A DNA stretch of 53,882 nt from NCBI RefSeq assembly GCF_002858715.1, contig NZ_PJZH01000027.1, positions 1-53,882 on the forward strand, given 5' to 3'. The notes below the pieces were generated by a model. The model was not told the DNA's origin and did no database searches. It worked only from the letters and a program-made list of their open reading frames with translations. Of this stretch, positions 17,313 through 26,356 are shown piece after piece; within the stretch, counting starts at the first letter, position 1, and every line of letters begins with the position of its first letter. The translations under genes and the position numbers were made by a program. Source of the stretch: Chimaeribacter coloradensis. GTDB lineage: Bacteria > Pseudomonadota > Gammaproteobacteria > Enterobacterales > Enterobacteriaceae.

Positions 17313-17326
17313 GCGTTTCAGCGCAC

Positions 17327-17809
17327 TCAGTTAAACGTCACCGTTAAGCTGGCGTTGCCGAGGCTGTGGTGGTGCAGGTTGAAACCGAGCATCGCGCCGC
17401 TGGTGTTGTCGTCCACGTCGAGGTGGTCAACGTCCAGGGCGTGTACGGTGAACTGGTAGCGGTGGGTCTCGGTTTTCGGCGGGGCTGCGCCGCCGTAACC
17501 GGCTTTGCCGAAGTCGGTGCGGGTCTGCACCGCGCCCGCTGGCAGGCCGCCTTTGCCGGAACCGGCACCGGTAGCGAGTTCGCGCACGTCAGCCGGAATA
17601 TTGGCGACGCCCCAGTGCCACCAGCCGGAGCCGGTCGGGGCGTCCGGATCGTAGACGGTGATGGCGAAACTTTTGGTGCCTTCCGGCACGCCGTCCCACG
17701 CCAGGTGCGGCGACAGGTTTTCCCCGCTGTAGCCCATGCCGTTAAACACCTGCTGTTGCGGCATCTTGTCGCCGTCTTTCAGATCGTTACTGCGTAAAGT
17801 AAATGCCAT
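17327..17809 (-). CDS. ybhB: YbhB, Raf-kinase-inhibitor-like (PEBP) protein
   Basis: This is a cytosolic phosphatidylethanolamine-binding-protein-family member of 160 residues (E. coli YbhB 158). The PEBP pocket motif ITVYDPDAPTGSGWWHWGVANIP lies near 50-72, containing the conserved DPDAP and H. GYGGAAPP and HRYQFTVHALD follow. The physiological role in bacteria is not settled. AGGGGA precedes the ATG. In E. coli it directly flanks bioA; here a DJ-1 family gene and curA lie between ybhB and bioA. Confidence 0.94.
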   Translation of the reverse strand: MAFTLRSNDLKDGDKMPQQQVFNGMGYSGENLSPHLAWDGVPEGTKSFAITVYDPDAPTGSGWWHWGVANIPADVRELATGAGSGKGGLPAGAVQTRTDFGKAGYGGAAPPKTETHRYQFTVHALDVDHLDVDDNTSGAMLGFNLHHHSLGNASLTVTFN

Positions 17810-17839
17810 GTGTTCCCCTGAATCTCGGTGGTAAAACGT

Positions 17840-17855
17840 GGCGGCCGCAGCCGCC
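17840..17855 (-). terminator. Possible terminator after the DJ-1/PfpI gene
   Basis: GGCGGC / GCCGCC hairpin, followed on the minus strand by ACGTTTTA. The T-tract is short and offset by three bases. Confidence 0.4.
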
Positions 17856-17874
17856 CCAGGCAGGGATCTCTACC

Positions 17875-18555
17875 CTAAACGCCCAGCTTTTTCAATAACA
17901 TCTGTGCGGTGGCCGCTGAGGAGCCGGGGTTCTGCCCGGTCACCAGGTGGCCGTCGTCAATGACGTAACTTTTCCAGTCCGCCTCTTTGCTGTACTCGCC
18001 GCCCATGCGTTTCAGCTCATCTTCCACCAGATAGGGCACGATTTTGGTCAGGCCCACCGCGTCCTCTTCGCTGTTGCTGAAGCCGGTGACGCGCTTGTCC
18101 TGCACCAGCGGGGTGCCGTCCGGTTTTTCGGCGTTGCGCAGCACAATCGGCGCATGGCACACCGCCGCCACCGGTTTGCCCGCGGCGTAGAGGGTATTGA
18201 TGATCATCAGTGACTTACGGTCATTCACCAGATCCCACAGCGGGCCGTGGCCGCCGGGGTAGAACACCGCGTCATACTCATTGGCGTTGATCGCATCCAG
18301 CGGCTGCGTGTTCGCCAGCGCCTGCTGCGCCGCCTGATCCTGACGGAAGCGTTCGGTGTACTCCGTCTGGGCGTCTGGTTCGTCACTTTTCGGGTCGAGC
18401 GGCGGCTGGCCGCCTTTGGGCGAGGCCACGGTCACCTCCGCACCCGCGTCAATGAATTCGTAATAGGGGGCGGCAAACTCCTCCAGCCAGAAGCCGGTTT
18501 TTTTGCCGGTGTCACCCAGCTGATCGTGCGAGGTCAAAACCATCAGAATCTTCAT
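17875..18555 (-). CDS. DJ-1/PfpI superfamily protein (Hsp31-like)
   Basis: This 226-residue protein belongs to the class I glutamine-amidotransferase-like DJ-1/PfpI superfamily. The nucleophile elbow AAVCHAPIV puts Cys at 133 next to His 134. A paired acidic residue is offered by the N-terminal WLEEFAAPYYEF (Glu25/26), and DAVFYPGGHGPLWDL near 95-109 is the conserved glycine loop. The length and the Glu-Cys-His arrangement resemble Hsp31/glyoxalase III-type chaperones or hydrolases rather than small YajL-like proteins. Substrate is not known. GGAGG stands just before the ATG. It lies 35 bp downstream of curA on the same strand, so the two may be co-transcribed, perhaps for reactive carbonyl detoxification (inference). 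Confidence 0.88.
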   Translation of the reverse strand: MKILMVLTSHDQLGDTGKKTGFWLEEFAAPYYEFIDAGAEVTVASPKGGQPPLDPKSDEPDAQTEYTERFRQDQAAQQALANTQPLDAINANEYDAVFYPGGHGPLWDLVNDRKSLMIINTLYAAGKPVAAVCHAPIVLRNAEKPDGTPLVQDKRVTGFSNSEEDAVGLTKIVPYLVEDELKRMGGEYSKEADWKSYVIDDGHLVTGQNPGSSAATAQMLLKKLGV

Positions 18556-18590
18556 TACGTCCTCCTCTTCATAAGGTGATGGGCGGGGAA

Positions 18591-19631
18591 TCAGTCGTCA
18601 TCCCCAACGCGAACCACCACTTTGCCGAAGTTTTTGCCTTCCAGCAGGCCAATCAGCGCCTGCGGGGCGTTCTCCAGCCCGTCCGTGACATCCTCACGGA
18701 AGTTGATTTTGCCCGCCTTGAACCACTCACCCATCTGGGCGGCGAACTCCGGGTAACGATGGCCGTAGTCATCAAAAATGATAAAGCCCTGCATCCGCAG
18801 GCGCTTGCGCAGGATCAGCCCCGCCAGCTGCGGCAGGCGGTCCGGGCCGTCCGGCAGGCCGGTGGCGTTATACTGCGCCACCACGCCGCACACCGGGATG
18901 CGCGCCTTGCTGTTGAGCAGCGGCATCACGGCATCAAACACCTTACCGCCGACATTCTCATAATAGACGTCGATGCCGTCCGGGCAGGCCGCGGCCAGTT
19001 GCGCCTCCAGGTCGTCCGCGCGGTGGTCAATGCAGGCATCAAAACCGAACTGCTCCACGGCGTAGCGGCACTTCTCCTCGCCCCCGGCGATGCCGATGGC
19101 GCGGCAGCCCTTGAGTTTGGCGATCTGCCCGACCATCGAGCCGACCGGGCCGGTGGCCGCGGCCACCACCACGGTTTCACCCGGCTGCGGGTTGCCGATG
19201 TCCAGCAGCCCCATGTAGGCGGTAAAGCCCGGCATGCCGAGCACGCCCAGCGCCAGCGACGGGTGCTCGGCGATGTGGTCATCGAGCTTCTGCACCTTGT
19301 CACCCGGCATCACGCTGTAGTCCTGCCAGCCGGTGCTGCCGAGCACCCAGTCGCCTTCCTGGAAATCGGGGTGGCGGGAGGTAACCACTTTGGAGACCGC
19401 GCCGCCGGTCATCACCTCACCGATCTGCACCGGTGCGGCGTAGGAGGGGGCATCGCTCATGCGGCCGCGCATGTACGGGTCAAGCGAGAGGTAGACCGTG
19501 CGCAGCAGCACGTCGCCCTCGGCGGCCTCCGGGATCGGCTGCTCTTCCAGACGGAAATTGTCGGCAGTGGGGGCACCCTGCGGGCGGGACGCCAGCACCA
19601 GACGGCGGTTTACGCTATTGCTTTGACTCAT
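18591..19631 (-). CDS. curA: NADPH-dependent curcumin/enone reductase
   Basis: CurA is a zinc-free medium-chain dehydrogenase that reduces C=C bonds of alpha,beta-unsaturated ketones with NADPH. The 346-residue protein aligns over its length with E. coli CurA (345). NRRLVLASRPQGAPTADNFRLEE opens the protein, VYLSLDPYMRGRMSD lies near 46-60, VLGMPGFTAYMGLLDIG near 126-142, the Rossmann stretch VVAAATGPVGSMVGQIAKLKG near 150-170, and DYGHRYPEF and DGLENAPQALIGLLEGKNFGKVVVRV near the end. The ATG at 19631 has AGGAG six bases upstream and is preferred to the GTG just before it. E. coli curA is not near bioA. Confidence 0.94.
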   Translation of the reverse strand: MSQSNSVNRRLVLASRPQGAPTADNFRLEEQPIPEAAEGDVLLRTVYLSLDPYMRGRMSDAPSYAAPVQIGEVMTGGAVSKVVTSRHPDFQEGDWVLGSTGWQDYSVMPGDKVQKLDDHIAEHPSLALGVLGMPGFTAYMGLLDIGNPQPGETVVVAAATGPVGSMVGQIAKLKGCRAIGIAGGEEKCRYAVEQFGFDACIDHRADDLEAQLAAACPDGIDVYYENVGGKVFDAVMPLLNSKARIPVCGVVAQYNATGLPDGPDRLPQLAGLILRKRLRMQGFIIFDDYGHRYPEFAAQMGEWFKAGKINFREDVTDGLENAPQALIGLLEGKNFGKVVVRVGDDD

Positions 19632-19764
19632 CACTCACTCCTGTTCGCGGAAAAAGGAATACCATCCCTAAGTATAGGCATGAGTTCTTAGGATTTTATG
19701 CGGCGGTAGCGGCGGGGAACGGCGGGATGCGCCGGAAGCGGCGCGGGGCGGGTATCCGCAGGGC

Positions 19765-19793
19765 AAAAAAAGGGGAAGCGGCCGCGCTTCCCC
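19765..19793 (-). terminator. Terminator of bioA
   Basis: On the minus strand GGGGAAGCG-CGGC-CGCTTCCCC is followed by TTTTTTT, seven bases past the bioA stop. Confidence 0.94.
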
Positions 19794-19800
19794 TGTTTGG

Positions 19801-21069
19801 TCAGCCCAGTGCGGCAGCGATAGCACCGGTGAGGCGCGTCAGCTGCGCCGGGGTAATGATGTAAGGCGGCATCAGGTAGATCAGTTTGCCGAACGGCCGC
19901 ACCCAGACCCCATGATCCACAAAGTGGCGTTGCAGGCCGGCCATCTCCACCGGGTCATGCAGCTCTACCACGCCAATCGCCCCCAGCACCCGCACGTCTG
20001 CCACCGCCGGGTGGGCGGCCAGCGGCATCAGCTCCGCGTTGAGCTGGGTTTCAATCGCCGCGACCTGCGCCTGCCAGCGGTTTTCCGCCAGCAGCGCCAG
20101 GCTGGCTGTGGCCACCGCGCAGGCCAGCGGGTTGCCCATAAAGGTCGGCCCATGCATAAAGCAGCCCGCCGCGCCGTTGCTGATGGTCTCCGCCACCTGC
20201 CGGGTGGTGAGGGTGGCCGAGAGCGTCATATAGCCGCCGGTCAGCGCCTTGCCGAGGCAGAGAATATCGGGCGTGATCCCGGCGTGTTCACAGGCGAACA
20301 GCTTGCCGGTGCGGCCGAAGCCGGTGGCGATCTCATCGGCAATCAGCAGGATGCCGTGCCGGTCGCACAGCGCCCGCACCGCCTTCAGGTAGTCCGGGTG
20401 GTAGATGCGCATCCCGCCCGCGCCTTGCACCACCGGCTCCAGGATCACCGCGGCGATCTCCGTGGCGTGCTGCGTCAGCAGCTGTTCAAACGGGGCGATG
20501 TCTTTGGCGTCCCACGTTTCGTGGAAGCCGCACTGCGGTGCCTCGGCAAACAGGTGGTGCGGCAGGTAGCCCTGGTAGAGGCTGTGCATCGAGTTTTCCG
20601 GGTCACACACCGCCATCGCGCCGAAGGTGTCGCCGTGGTAGCCGCGTTTCAGCGTCAGGATGCGCTGGCGCTTTTCGCCGCGCGCCTGCCAGTACTGCAT
20701 CGCCATCTTCAGCGCCACTTCCACCGCCACCGAGCCGGAGTCCGCCAGGAACACGCACTCCAGCGCCTCCGGGGTGATCGCCACCAGCTGGCGGCAGAGC
20801 GCCACCGCGGCCGGGTGGGTAATGCCGCCGAACATCACATGGGCCATCTGCCCCAGTTGCGCGGTGGCCGCCGCATTCAGCGCCGGGTGGTTATAACCGT
20901 GGATCGCTGCCCACCACGAGGACATACCGTCCACCAGCGTGCGGCCGTCCGCCAGCGTCAGCTCCGCCCCCTGCGCGGCCACTACCGGGTAGCAGGGGAG
21001 CGGGGTGGTCATGGAGGTGTAGGGGTGCCAGATGTGGCGTTGGTCGAAGGCAATATCGTCGTGGGTCAT
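19801..21069 (-). CDS. bioA: 7,8-diaminopelargonic acid aminotransferase
   Basis: BioA converts KAPA to DAPA using S-adenosylmethionine as amino donor, with PLP. The 422-residue protein follows E. coli BioA (429): [12 protein letters not shown] at the N-terminus, [18 protein letters not shown] near 44-61, [16 protein letters not shown] near 106, [16 protein letters not shown] near 139, [23 protein letters not shown] near 239, and the PLP lysine in [11 protein letters not shown] near 268. The ATG at 21069 fits the E. coli N-terminus. It lacks a good ribosome site, and an upstream TTG is less likely. It is divergent from bioBFCD across the BirA operator region. Confidence 0.97.
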   Translation of the reverse strand: MTHDDIAFDQRHIWHPYTSMTTPLPCYPVVAAQGAELTLADGRTLVDGMSSWWAAIHGYNHPALNAAATAQLGQMAHVMFGGITHPAAVALCRQLVAITPEALECVFLADSGSVAVEVALKMAMQYWQARGEKRQRILTLKRGYHGDTFGAMAVCDPENSMHSLYQGYLPHHLFAEAPQCGFHETWDAKDIAPFEQLLTQHATEIAAVILEPVVQGAGGMRIYHPDYLKAVRALCDRHGILLIADEIATGFGRTGKLFACEHAGITPDILCLGKALTGGYMTLSATLTTRQVAETISNGAAGCFMHGPTFMGNPLACAVATASLALLAENRWQAQVAAIETQLNAELMPLAAHPAVADVRVLGAIGVVELHDPVEMAGLQRHFVDHGVWVRPFGKLIYLMPPYIITPAQLTRLTGAIAAALG

Positions 21070-21087
21070 CAGCAAGTCCGGCAAAAA

Positions 21088-21120
21088 CGGTAAACCATAA
21101 AGTCTACAGAAGGTTTACCG
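21088..21120. promoter_or_regulatory. BirA operator (bio operator)
   Basis: CGGTAAACC-N15-GGTTTACCG is a perfect inverted repeat with the same half-site length and 15-bp spacing as the E. coli bio operator (TTGTAAACC-N15-GGTTTACAA). Biotinyl-AMP-bound BirA dimers would bind here. It lies 18 bp from the bioA start. A second, degenerate pair (CGTAAACT at 21119-21126 and GGTTGACA at 21143-21150) abuts it on the bioB side. Confidence 0.93.
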
Positions 21121-21144
21121 TAAACTGAAGTGATCTGTTTTTGG

Positions 21145-21172
21145 TTGACAGGTGCACGCCGTTATTTACACT
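21145..21172 (+). promoter_or_regulatory. bioB promoter
   Basis: A consensus -35 TTGACA (21145-21150) and -10 TACACT (21167-21172) are 16 bp apart, giving a leader of about 25 nt before bioB. The -35 lies inside the degenerate BirA half-site. Confidence 0.6.
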
Positions 21173-21203
21173 GTGCCCACAACACCGATAAGGAGATGCC
21201 GCC

Positions 21204-22244
21204 GTGGCACAACGTATTCACTGGACGCCGGAAACCACCCAGGCGCTGTTTGAGAAGCCTTTTTTAGAGCTGATGTTCGAAGCACAACACGTCCACCGCC
21301 AACACTTTGACCCGCGTCAGGTGCAGGTCAGCACGTTGCTGTCGATCAAGACCGGGGCCTGCCCGGAAGACTGCAAATACTGCCCGCAAAGCTCGCGCTA
21401 CAAAACCGGGCTGGAGGCGGAGCGGCTGATGCAGGTCGATCAGGTGCTGGAATCGGCGCGGCAGGCGAAAGCGGCCGGGTCGACCCGTTTCTGCATGGGC
21501 GCGGCGTGGAAAAACCCGCATGACCGTGACATGCCTTATCTGGAGCAGATGGTGCAGGGCGTGAAGGCGATGGGCATGGAGACCTGCATGACCCTCGGCA
21601 CGCTGAACAGCGAGCAGGCGCAGCGCCTGGCGCACGCCGGGCTGGACTTCTACAACCACAACCTCGACACCTCGCCGGAGTTCTACGGCAGCATCATCAC
21701 CACCCGCAGCTATCAGGAGCGGCTGGACACGCTGGACGAAGTGCGCGGCGCGGGCATCAAAGTCTGTTCCGGCGGCATCGTCGGGCTGGGTGAAACGGTG
21801 CGTGACCGAGCCGGGCTGCTGATGCAGCTGGCCAACCTGCCGACCCCGCCGGAGAGCGTGCCGATCAACATGCTGGTGAAGGTCAAAGGCACGCCGCTGG
21901 CGGACAATGAAGACGTCGACCCGTTCGACTTTATCCGCACCATCGCGGTGGCGCGCATCATGATGCCGACCTCCTACGTGCGCCTCTCGGCCGGGCGTGA
22001 GCAGATGAGCGAGCAGACCCAGGCGATGTGCTTTATGGCGGGGGCCAACTCGATCTTCTACGGCTGCAAACTGCTGACCACGCCGAACCCGGCAGAAGAC
22101 AAAGACCTGATCCTGTTCCGCAAACTGGGGCTGAACCCGCAGGCCACCGGCGTGGAGCACGGCGACAACCAGCAGCAGCAGGCGCTGGCGGCGCAGCTGC
22201 TCAACGCTGACAATGACCAGTTCTACAACGCGGCAGCGCGCTAG
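21204..22244 (+). CDS. bioB: Biotin synthase
   Basis: BioB inserts sulfur into dethiobiotin, the last step of biotin synthesis. It is a 346-residue radical SAM enzyme, the same length as E. coli BioB. The SAM cluster CPEDCKYC has Cys at 53, 57 and 60. The 2Fe-2S ligands lie in [17 protein letters not shown] and [12 protein letters not shown], and the conserved Arg in [11 protein letters not shown] near 260. AAGGAG precedes the start, which is a GTG. It is the first gene of bioBFCD; the bioF start is six bases past its stop. Confidence 0.98.
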   Translation: MAQRIHWTPETTQALFEKPFLELMFEAQHVHRQHFDPRQVQVSTLLSIKTGACPEDCKYCPQSSRYKTGLEAERLMQVDQVLESARQAKAAGSTRFCMGAAWKNPHDRDMPYLEQMVQGVKAMGMETCMTLGTLNSEQAQRLAHAGLDFYNHNLDTSPEFYGSIITTRSYQERLDTLDEVRGAGIKVCSGGIVGLGETVRDRAGLLMQLANLPTPPESVPINMLVKVKGTPLADNEDVDPFDFIRTIAVARIMMPTSYVRLSAGREQMSEQTQAMCFMAGANSIFYGCKLLTTPNPAEDKDLILFRKLGLNPQATGVEHGDNQQQQALAAQLLNADNDQFYNAAAR

Positions 22245-22249
22245 GCATC

Positions 22250-23401
22250 ATGGGCTGGCAATCACGCATTGAGGCCGCGCTCACTGAGCAGCACCGCACG
22301 GCCGCCTACCGCCGCCGGGTGCCGCTTTCCGGCGGCAACCAGCGGCAACTGGTCCATGAAGGGCAGACCTGCCTCAACTTCTCCGGCAACGACTACCTCG
22401 GCCTCAGCCGCCACCCGGCGGTGGTGGCGGCATGGCAGCGCGGCGCGGCGGAGCACGGCGTCGGCAGCGGCGGCTCCGGCCACGTCACCGGCTACAGCGA
22501 GGTACACCAGCGGTTTGAGCAGCGGCTGGCGGACTGGCAGGGCTACCCGCGCGCGCTGCTGTTTATCTCCGGCTTTGCCGCCAACCAGGCGCTGCTGGCG
22601 GCGCTGTTGCAGCCGGAAGACCGGGTGCTGGCCGACCGGCTGAGCCACGCCTCCCTGCTGGAGGCAGCGCTGCATGCCCCCTGCAGCCTGCGCCGTTTTG
22701 CCCATAACGACGCCGCTGCCTTATCACGCCTGCTGGCGAAACCGGTCAGCGGCGAGACGCTGGTGGTCACGGAAGGGGTCTTCAGCATGGACGGCGACGC
22801 CGCACCGCTGAAGGCGCTGGCGGCCGATGCGCAGGCGCACCGCGCCTGGCTGCTGGTGGATGACGCCCACGGCATCGGCGTGGTGGGGGAACAGGGCGCG
22901 GGCAGTTGCCGCGCGCAGGGGGTGCGGCCCGATCTGCTGGTGCTGACCTTCGGCAAGGCGTTCGGCGTCAGCGGCGCGGCGGTGCTGTGTGATGACGCCA
23001 CCGCCGAATTCCTGCTGCAACGGGCGCGGCACCTGATCTACAGCACCGCGATGCCTGCGGCACAGGTCTGCGCGCTGGACGCCGCGCTCACGGCGCTGAT
23101 AGAGGGCGACGCCCTGCGCGACCGCTTGCAGCAGCATATCCGCCGCTTCCGGGAAGGCGTGGCGGGGCTGCCGTTACAGCTGGCGGCATCCGCTACCGCC
23201 ATCCAGCCGCTGATCGTCGGGGAGAACCAGGCGGCGCTGGATCTGGCCGCCGGGCTGCGTGCGCGCGGCATCTGGGCCAGCGCCATCCGCCCGCCCACGG
23301 TGCCGCCCGGCAGCGCCCGGCTGCGCCTGACCCTGACCGCCGCCCACCAACCGGGCGATATCGATACCCTTCTGGAGGCACTTCATGCTGCATGTGGCTG
23401 A
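22250..23401 (+). CDS. bioF: 8-amino-7-oxononanoate synthase
   Basis: BioF condenses pimeloyl-ACP with alanine to form KAPA, using PLP. The 383-residue protein matches E. coli (384). Features are [14 protein letters not shown] near 43, [19 protein letters not shown] near 72, [14 protein letters not shown] near 174, [18 protein letters not shown] near 199 and the PLP lysine in [15 protein letters not shown] near 230-244. The last 17 bases overlap bioC, so translation is coupled. Confidence 0.97.
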   Translation: MGWQSRIEAALTEQHRTAAYRRRVPLSGGNQRQLVHEGQTCLNFSGNDYLGLSRHPAVVAAWQRGAAEHGVGSGGSGHVTGYSEVHQRFEQRLADWQGYPRALLFISGFAANQALLAALLQPEDRVLADRLSHASLLEAALHAPCSLRRFAHNDAAALSRLLAKPVSGETLVVTEGVFSMDGDAAPLKALAADAQAHRAWLLVDDAHGIGVVGEQGAGSCRAQGVRPDLLVLTFGKAFGVSGAAVLCDDATAEFLLQRARHLIYSTAMPAAQVCALDAALTALIEGDALRDRLQQHIRRFREGVAGLPLQLAASATAIQPLIVGENQAALDLAAGLRARGIWASAIRPPTVPPGSARLRLTLTAAHQPGDIDTLLEALHAACG

Positions 23402-24152
23402 ACCCGTAGACAAACAGGCGGTGGCGGCGGCATTCAGCCGCGCCGCAGAGAGTTATGAGGGCGCGGCCGCCTTGCAGCGCCGGGTCGGTGAGCGGCTGAT
23501 GGCGCTGGCGGCGGTGCCGGCCGGGGCCACGGTGCTGGATGCCGGTTGCGGCACCGGCCACTTCAGCCGCCGCTGGCGCGCCGCCGGGCACCCGGTGGTG
23601 GCGCTGGATCTCGCGCCGGGCATGGTGCAGAAGGCTGAGGCGCTGGCATCGGCCGACCGCTACCTGACCGGCGACATCGAAGCGCTGCCGCTGCCGGATT
23701 CCGCCGTGGATGTGGTGTTCAGCAGCCTGGTGGTGCAGTGGTGCGACGCGCTGCCCCGGGTGCTGGCAGAGCTGACCCGCGTCACCCGCCCCGGCGGGGT
23801 GATCCTGTTCTCCACGCTGGCGGACGGCTCGCTGGCGGAGCTGGCCGAAACGTGGCAGCAGATCGACGGTGTCGGGCACGTCAACCGCTTCCTGACCCCG
23901 GAGCAGATCGCCGCGGCCTGCGCGCCTTACCGGCATGAGCTGGGCTTCAGCCGGGAGCGGGAGCAGTTTGCGGATGTGCGGGCGCTGATGCGTTCGCTGA
24001 AGGGCATCGGCGCGACCCACCTGCATCAGGGGCGTGCGCCGGGGCTGACCGGCCGCCGACGGCTGGAGACGCTGGAACAGGTGTTCCCGCGCCATAACGG
24101 GCAGTGCCCGCTGAGTTACCATGTCGCTTATGGAGTGATTTACCGTGATTAA
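23385..24152 (+). CDS. bioC: Malonyl-ACP O-methyltransferase
   Basis: BioC methylates malonyl-ACP so that fatty acid synthesis can build the pimelate moiety. The 255-residue protein starts [31 protein letters not shown] and carries SAM motif [17 protein letters not shown] near 49-64. Motifs II-III are [13 protein letters not shown] and [24 protein letters not shown]. coli BioC is 251 residues. GGAGG lies seven bases before the ATG, inside bioF. Its end overlaps bioD by 8 nt. Confidence 0.96.
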   Translation: MLHVAEPVDKQAVAAAFSRAAESYEGAAALQRRVGERLMALAAVPAGATVLDAGCGTGHFSRRWRAAGHPVVALDLAPGMVQKAEALASADRYLTGDIEALPLPDSAVDVVFSSLVVQWCDALPRVLAELTRVTRPGGVILFSTLADGSLAELAETWQQIDGVGHVNRFLTPEQIAAACAPYRHELGFSREREQFADVRALMRSLKGIGATHLHQGRAPGLTGRRRLETLEQVFPRHNGQCPLSYHVAYGVIYRD

Positions 24153-24831
24153 ACGCTATTTTGTGACCGGCACCGACACCGAAGTCGGCAAAACCGTGGC
24201 CAGCAGCGCGCTGTTGCAGGCGGCGGCACGCGCCGGCTACCAGACGGCCGGTTACAAACCGGTGGCCTCCGGCAGTGAGGAGACCGCCGACGGCCTGCGC
24301 AACAGTGACGCGCTGGCGTTACAGCAGAACAGCACACTGGCGCTGCGTTATGACGAAGTGAACCCTTACACCTTCGCGGAGCCGACCTCGCCGCACATCG
24401 TCAGCCGGGATGAGGGGCGGCCGATCGACCCGGCGGTGCTCTCCGCCGGGCTGCGGGCGCTGGAGGCGCGGGCGGAGTGGGTGCTGGTAGAAGGGGCGGG
24501 CGGCTGGTTCACCCCGCTGGGCGAGGCGTTCAGCTTTGCCGACTGGGTGGTGCAGGAGCAACTGCCGGTGATTCTGGTTGTCGGGGTAAAGCTCGGCTGC
24601 ATCAACCATGCGCTGCTCACCGCCGCCGCGGTGCAGGCCGCCGGGCTGCCGCTGGCGGGCTGGGTCGCCAACGATGTGCAGCCACCGGGGCGGCGGCACG
24701 CCGAGTACCTGGAGACACTGCAACGCCTGCTGCCTGCGCCGATGCTGGGTGAAATCCCCTACCTGGACGACCTCAGCCACCTGCCCGGCACCGCGCTGGA
24801 TCTCACCCGCCTCACATCAGGTAGTCGCTGA
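24145..24831 (+). CDS. bioD: Dethiobiotin synthetase
   Basis: BioD closes the ureido ring of DAPA with CO2 and ATP. The 228-residue protein matches E. coli BioD1 (225). Its P-loop is FVTGTDTEVGKTVAS near 6-20, with substrate-binding AGYKPVASGSEET near 32-44, VNPYTFAEPTSPHI near 72 and VLVEGAGGWFTPL near 112-124. The start codon is GTG at 24145, nine bases from GGAG and within the bioC end. The final 20 bp overlap the convergent ABC ATPase gene, so no terminator can lie between them. Confidence 0.96.
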   Translation: MIKRYFVTGTDTEVGKTVASSALLQAAARAGYQTAGYKPVASGSEETADGLRNSDALALQQNSTLALRYDEVNPYTFAEPTSPHIVSRDEGRPIDPAVLSAGLRALEARAEWVLVEGAGGWFTPLGEAFSFADWVVQEQLPVILVVGVKLGCINHALLTAAAVQAAGLPLAGWVANDVQPPGRRHAEYLETLQRLLPAPMLGEIPYLDDLSHLPGTALDLTRLTSGSR

Positions 24832-25519
24832 TCAGCCGGTCATCCAGCTGATCCAGCGTCCCCGCCGCCACATTACGCCCGCGGTCCAGCAGGCAGAAGC
24901 GGTCAGCCACGCGGCGGATAAAGGGCAACTCATGCTCCACCAGCAGCACCGTGACCCCGAGGTCACGGTTCAGCCGGTGGATGATATTGCCCATCTCCGC
25001 CACCATATCGGGCGCGCTGCCCTCGGTCGGCTCATCCAGGATCAGCAGCTCCGGCTCCGGCACCAGCGCGCGGGCGATCGCCAGCTGCTGCTGCTGGAAG
25101 GTGCTCAGCTCCCCGGCGCGGCGGCTGCCCATGTCATGCAGCGCCGGGAACAGGTCAAACACCAGCGTCGGGATCTGGCGGCGCTGGTGCTGCGCTGCCC
25201 GCAGCGCCACGTGCAGGTTCTCATCCACACTTAACTGCGAAAAGATCTGCCGCCCCTGCGGCACATAGCTGATGCCGAGCGCGGCGCGGCTCTCCACCGG
25301 CTGTTGCAGCAGGTTTTGCGGCGGTTGGTCACCGGTCTGCCAGATGACGGTGCCGCTCCTGACCGGCAGGTGCCCCATGATGCAGTTCACCAGCGTGGTT
25401 TTCCCGACCCCCGCCCGGCCCAGCAGGCAGGTACACTCGCCGCGCGGCAACTCCAGATTAACATCCCATAAGGTATGGGTCGGTCCATAGAACTGGTTGA
25501 CTGATTTTACGCTTAACAT
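24812..25519 (-). CDS. Orphan UrtE-like ABC transporter ATP-binding protein
   Basis: This single 235-residue ABC ATPase is closest in pattern to UrtE of urea importers and LivF of branched-chain amino acid importers. Motifs are Walker A GRAGVGKT (34-41), Q-loop SYVPQGRQIFSQLSVDENL (Gln88), Walker B LLILDEP (158-164) and His196 in the H-loop. The signature reads LSTFQQQQLAIARAL (138-152), where the family has LSGGQQQQ, so both signature glycines are replaced by Thr-Phe. No permease, partner ATPase or binding protein is nearby. It overlaps the bioD 3' end by 20 bp. Possibilities are a remnant of a lost transporter, an ATPase serving permeases elsewhere, or a regulatory ATP-binding protein. ATG at 25519 gives the typical MLSVKSVNQFYG start. 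Confidence 0.82.
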   Translation of the reverse strand: MLSVKSVNQFYGPTHTLWDVNLELPRGECTCLLGRAGVGKTTLVNCIMGHLPVRSGTVIWQTGDQPPQNLLQQPVESRAALGISYVPQGRQIFSQLSVDENLHVALRAAQHQRRQIPTLVFDLFPALHDMGSRRAGELSTFQQQQLAIARALVPEPELLILDEPTEGSAPDMVAEMGNIIHRLNRDLGVTVLLVEHELPFIRRVADRFCLLDRGRNVAAGTLDQLDDRLISDYLM

Positions 25520-26025
25520 CAGGCACTCTCCCGATACGCGATGATGCAGGGTGTGATAAGGCATAAGGGCAGGGGTTCCTGCGCCCGGCTGCCCGTTATG
25601 AAAAAGGATAGTCTGCCGGTCAGGGTGAACCCCCCATAATCACTAACTGATAAGCAATCCCCAGGCCAACTTCACGGCGCGTAATGAAAAGGGGAAAGTT
25701 ACATGTTTGTTAACAGATAAACCGGGAAACAAGGTGAAAAAAAGATAAGCGGGGTTAATCAGTATGGCGGAGCGGGGCGGGGGCCTGCACCCTGCCGGTG
25801 CCTCAGGGATGATGCTGGTGCACTCTTAACCGCTGCCCCGCTGCCCGGCACCGCCCCAGGCAATAAAAACGGCCTTCCGGGGATTGGCAAGGGGTAGCGT
25901 TAGTCTTTATCAGCATATATAGCCAGTGGAAACGGGATAAAATTAACTAAAAAAAGCCATTTGTCCCCTGATGCAGAGGCAAAGCGTGCTTTTTGCCAAC
26001 TCCCGCCGCGCGTGGCGCTGTGTGA

Positions 26026-26050
26026 GTTATCCACCATTCCTGTGGATAAC
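26026..26050. promoter_or_regulatory. Inverted pair of DnaA boxes upstream of uvrB
   Basis: TTATCCACC (26027-26035) and, on the other strand, TTATCCACA (26041-26049) form an inverted repeat GTTATCCAC-N7-GTGGATAAC. The second is a perfect DnaA box and the first differs in the last base. The E. coli uvrB upstream region has been reported to bind DnaA, which supports a functional reading. Confidence 0.75.
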
Positions 26051-26182
26051 CTTGTGTATGAGTGTGCGAAAACTCTCCGCAAGCAAGGCGGGGCGCGGGT
26101 TGGGCCCGGATCGCTGCGAAACGCCTCTTTTTATAAAATCACTTTTTTATCAACACATTACTAAAAAACAAGTGAGGTAAAA

Positions 26183-26257
26183 ATGAGGGCGGTGATTTTG
26201 TTGCAGCCTTGTCTCATTTTTCTCATCAGGTTAATTTGCGTCGCGTTCTGGGGATAA
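26183..26257 (+). CDS. Possible 24-residue hydrophobic small protein
   Basis: An ATG preceded by GTGAGG at five to six bases spacing opens a 24-codon frame: MRAVILLQPC, then LIFLIRLICV, ending AFWG. The peptide would form one short transmembrane helix with an Arg near each end. It lies in an AT-rich stretch of the uvrB upstream region. There is no known family match that I recognise. A frame this short may occur by chance; the ribosome site and composition are the only support. Confidence 0.25.
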   Translation: MRAVILLQPCLIFLIRLICVAFWG

Positions 26258-26356
26258 AAGTCAACCTGTGATAAAACCATCATTTTTTCGTCACCTGACC
26301 CGGGCAGATCCCGCCGCTGCCGGAAAGCGGGCAGCGGATGCGCCGAAAAAGTGCGC

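Noticed and set aside
21070-21084. TTG start for bioA five codons upstream
   Set aside because: The ATG at 21069 matches the E. coli N-terminus and the TTG has no better ribosome site.
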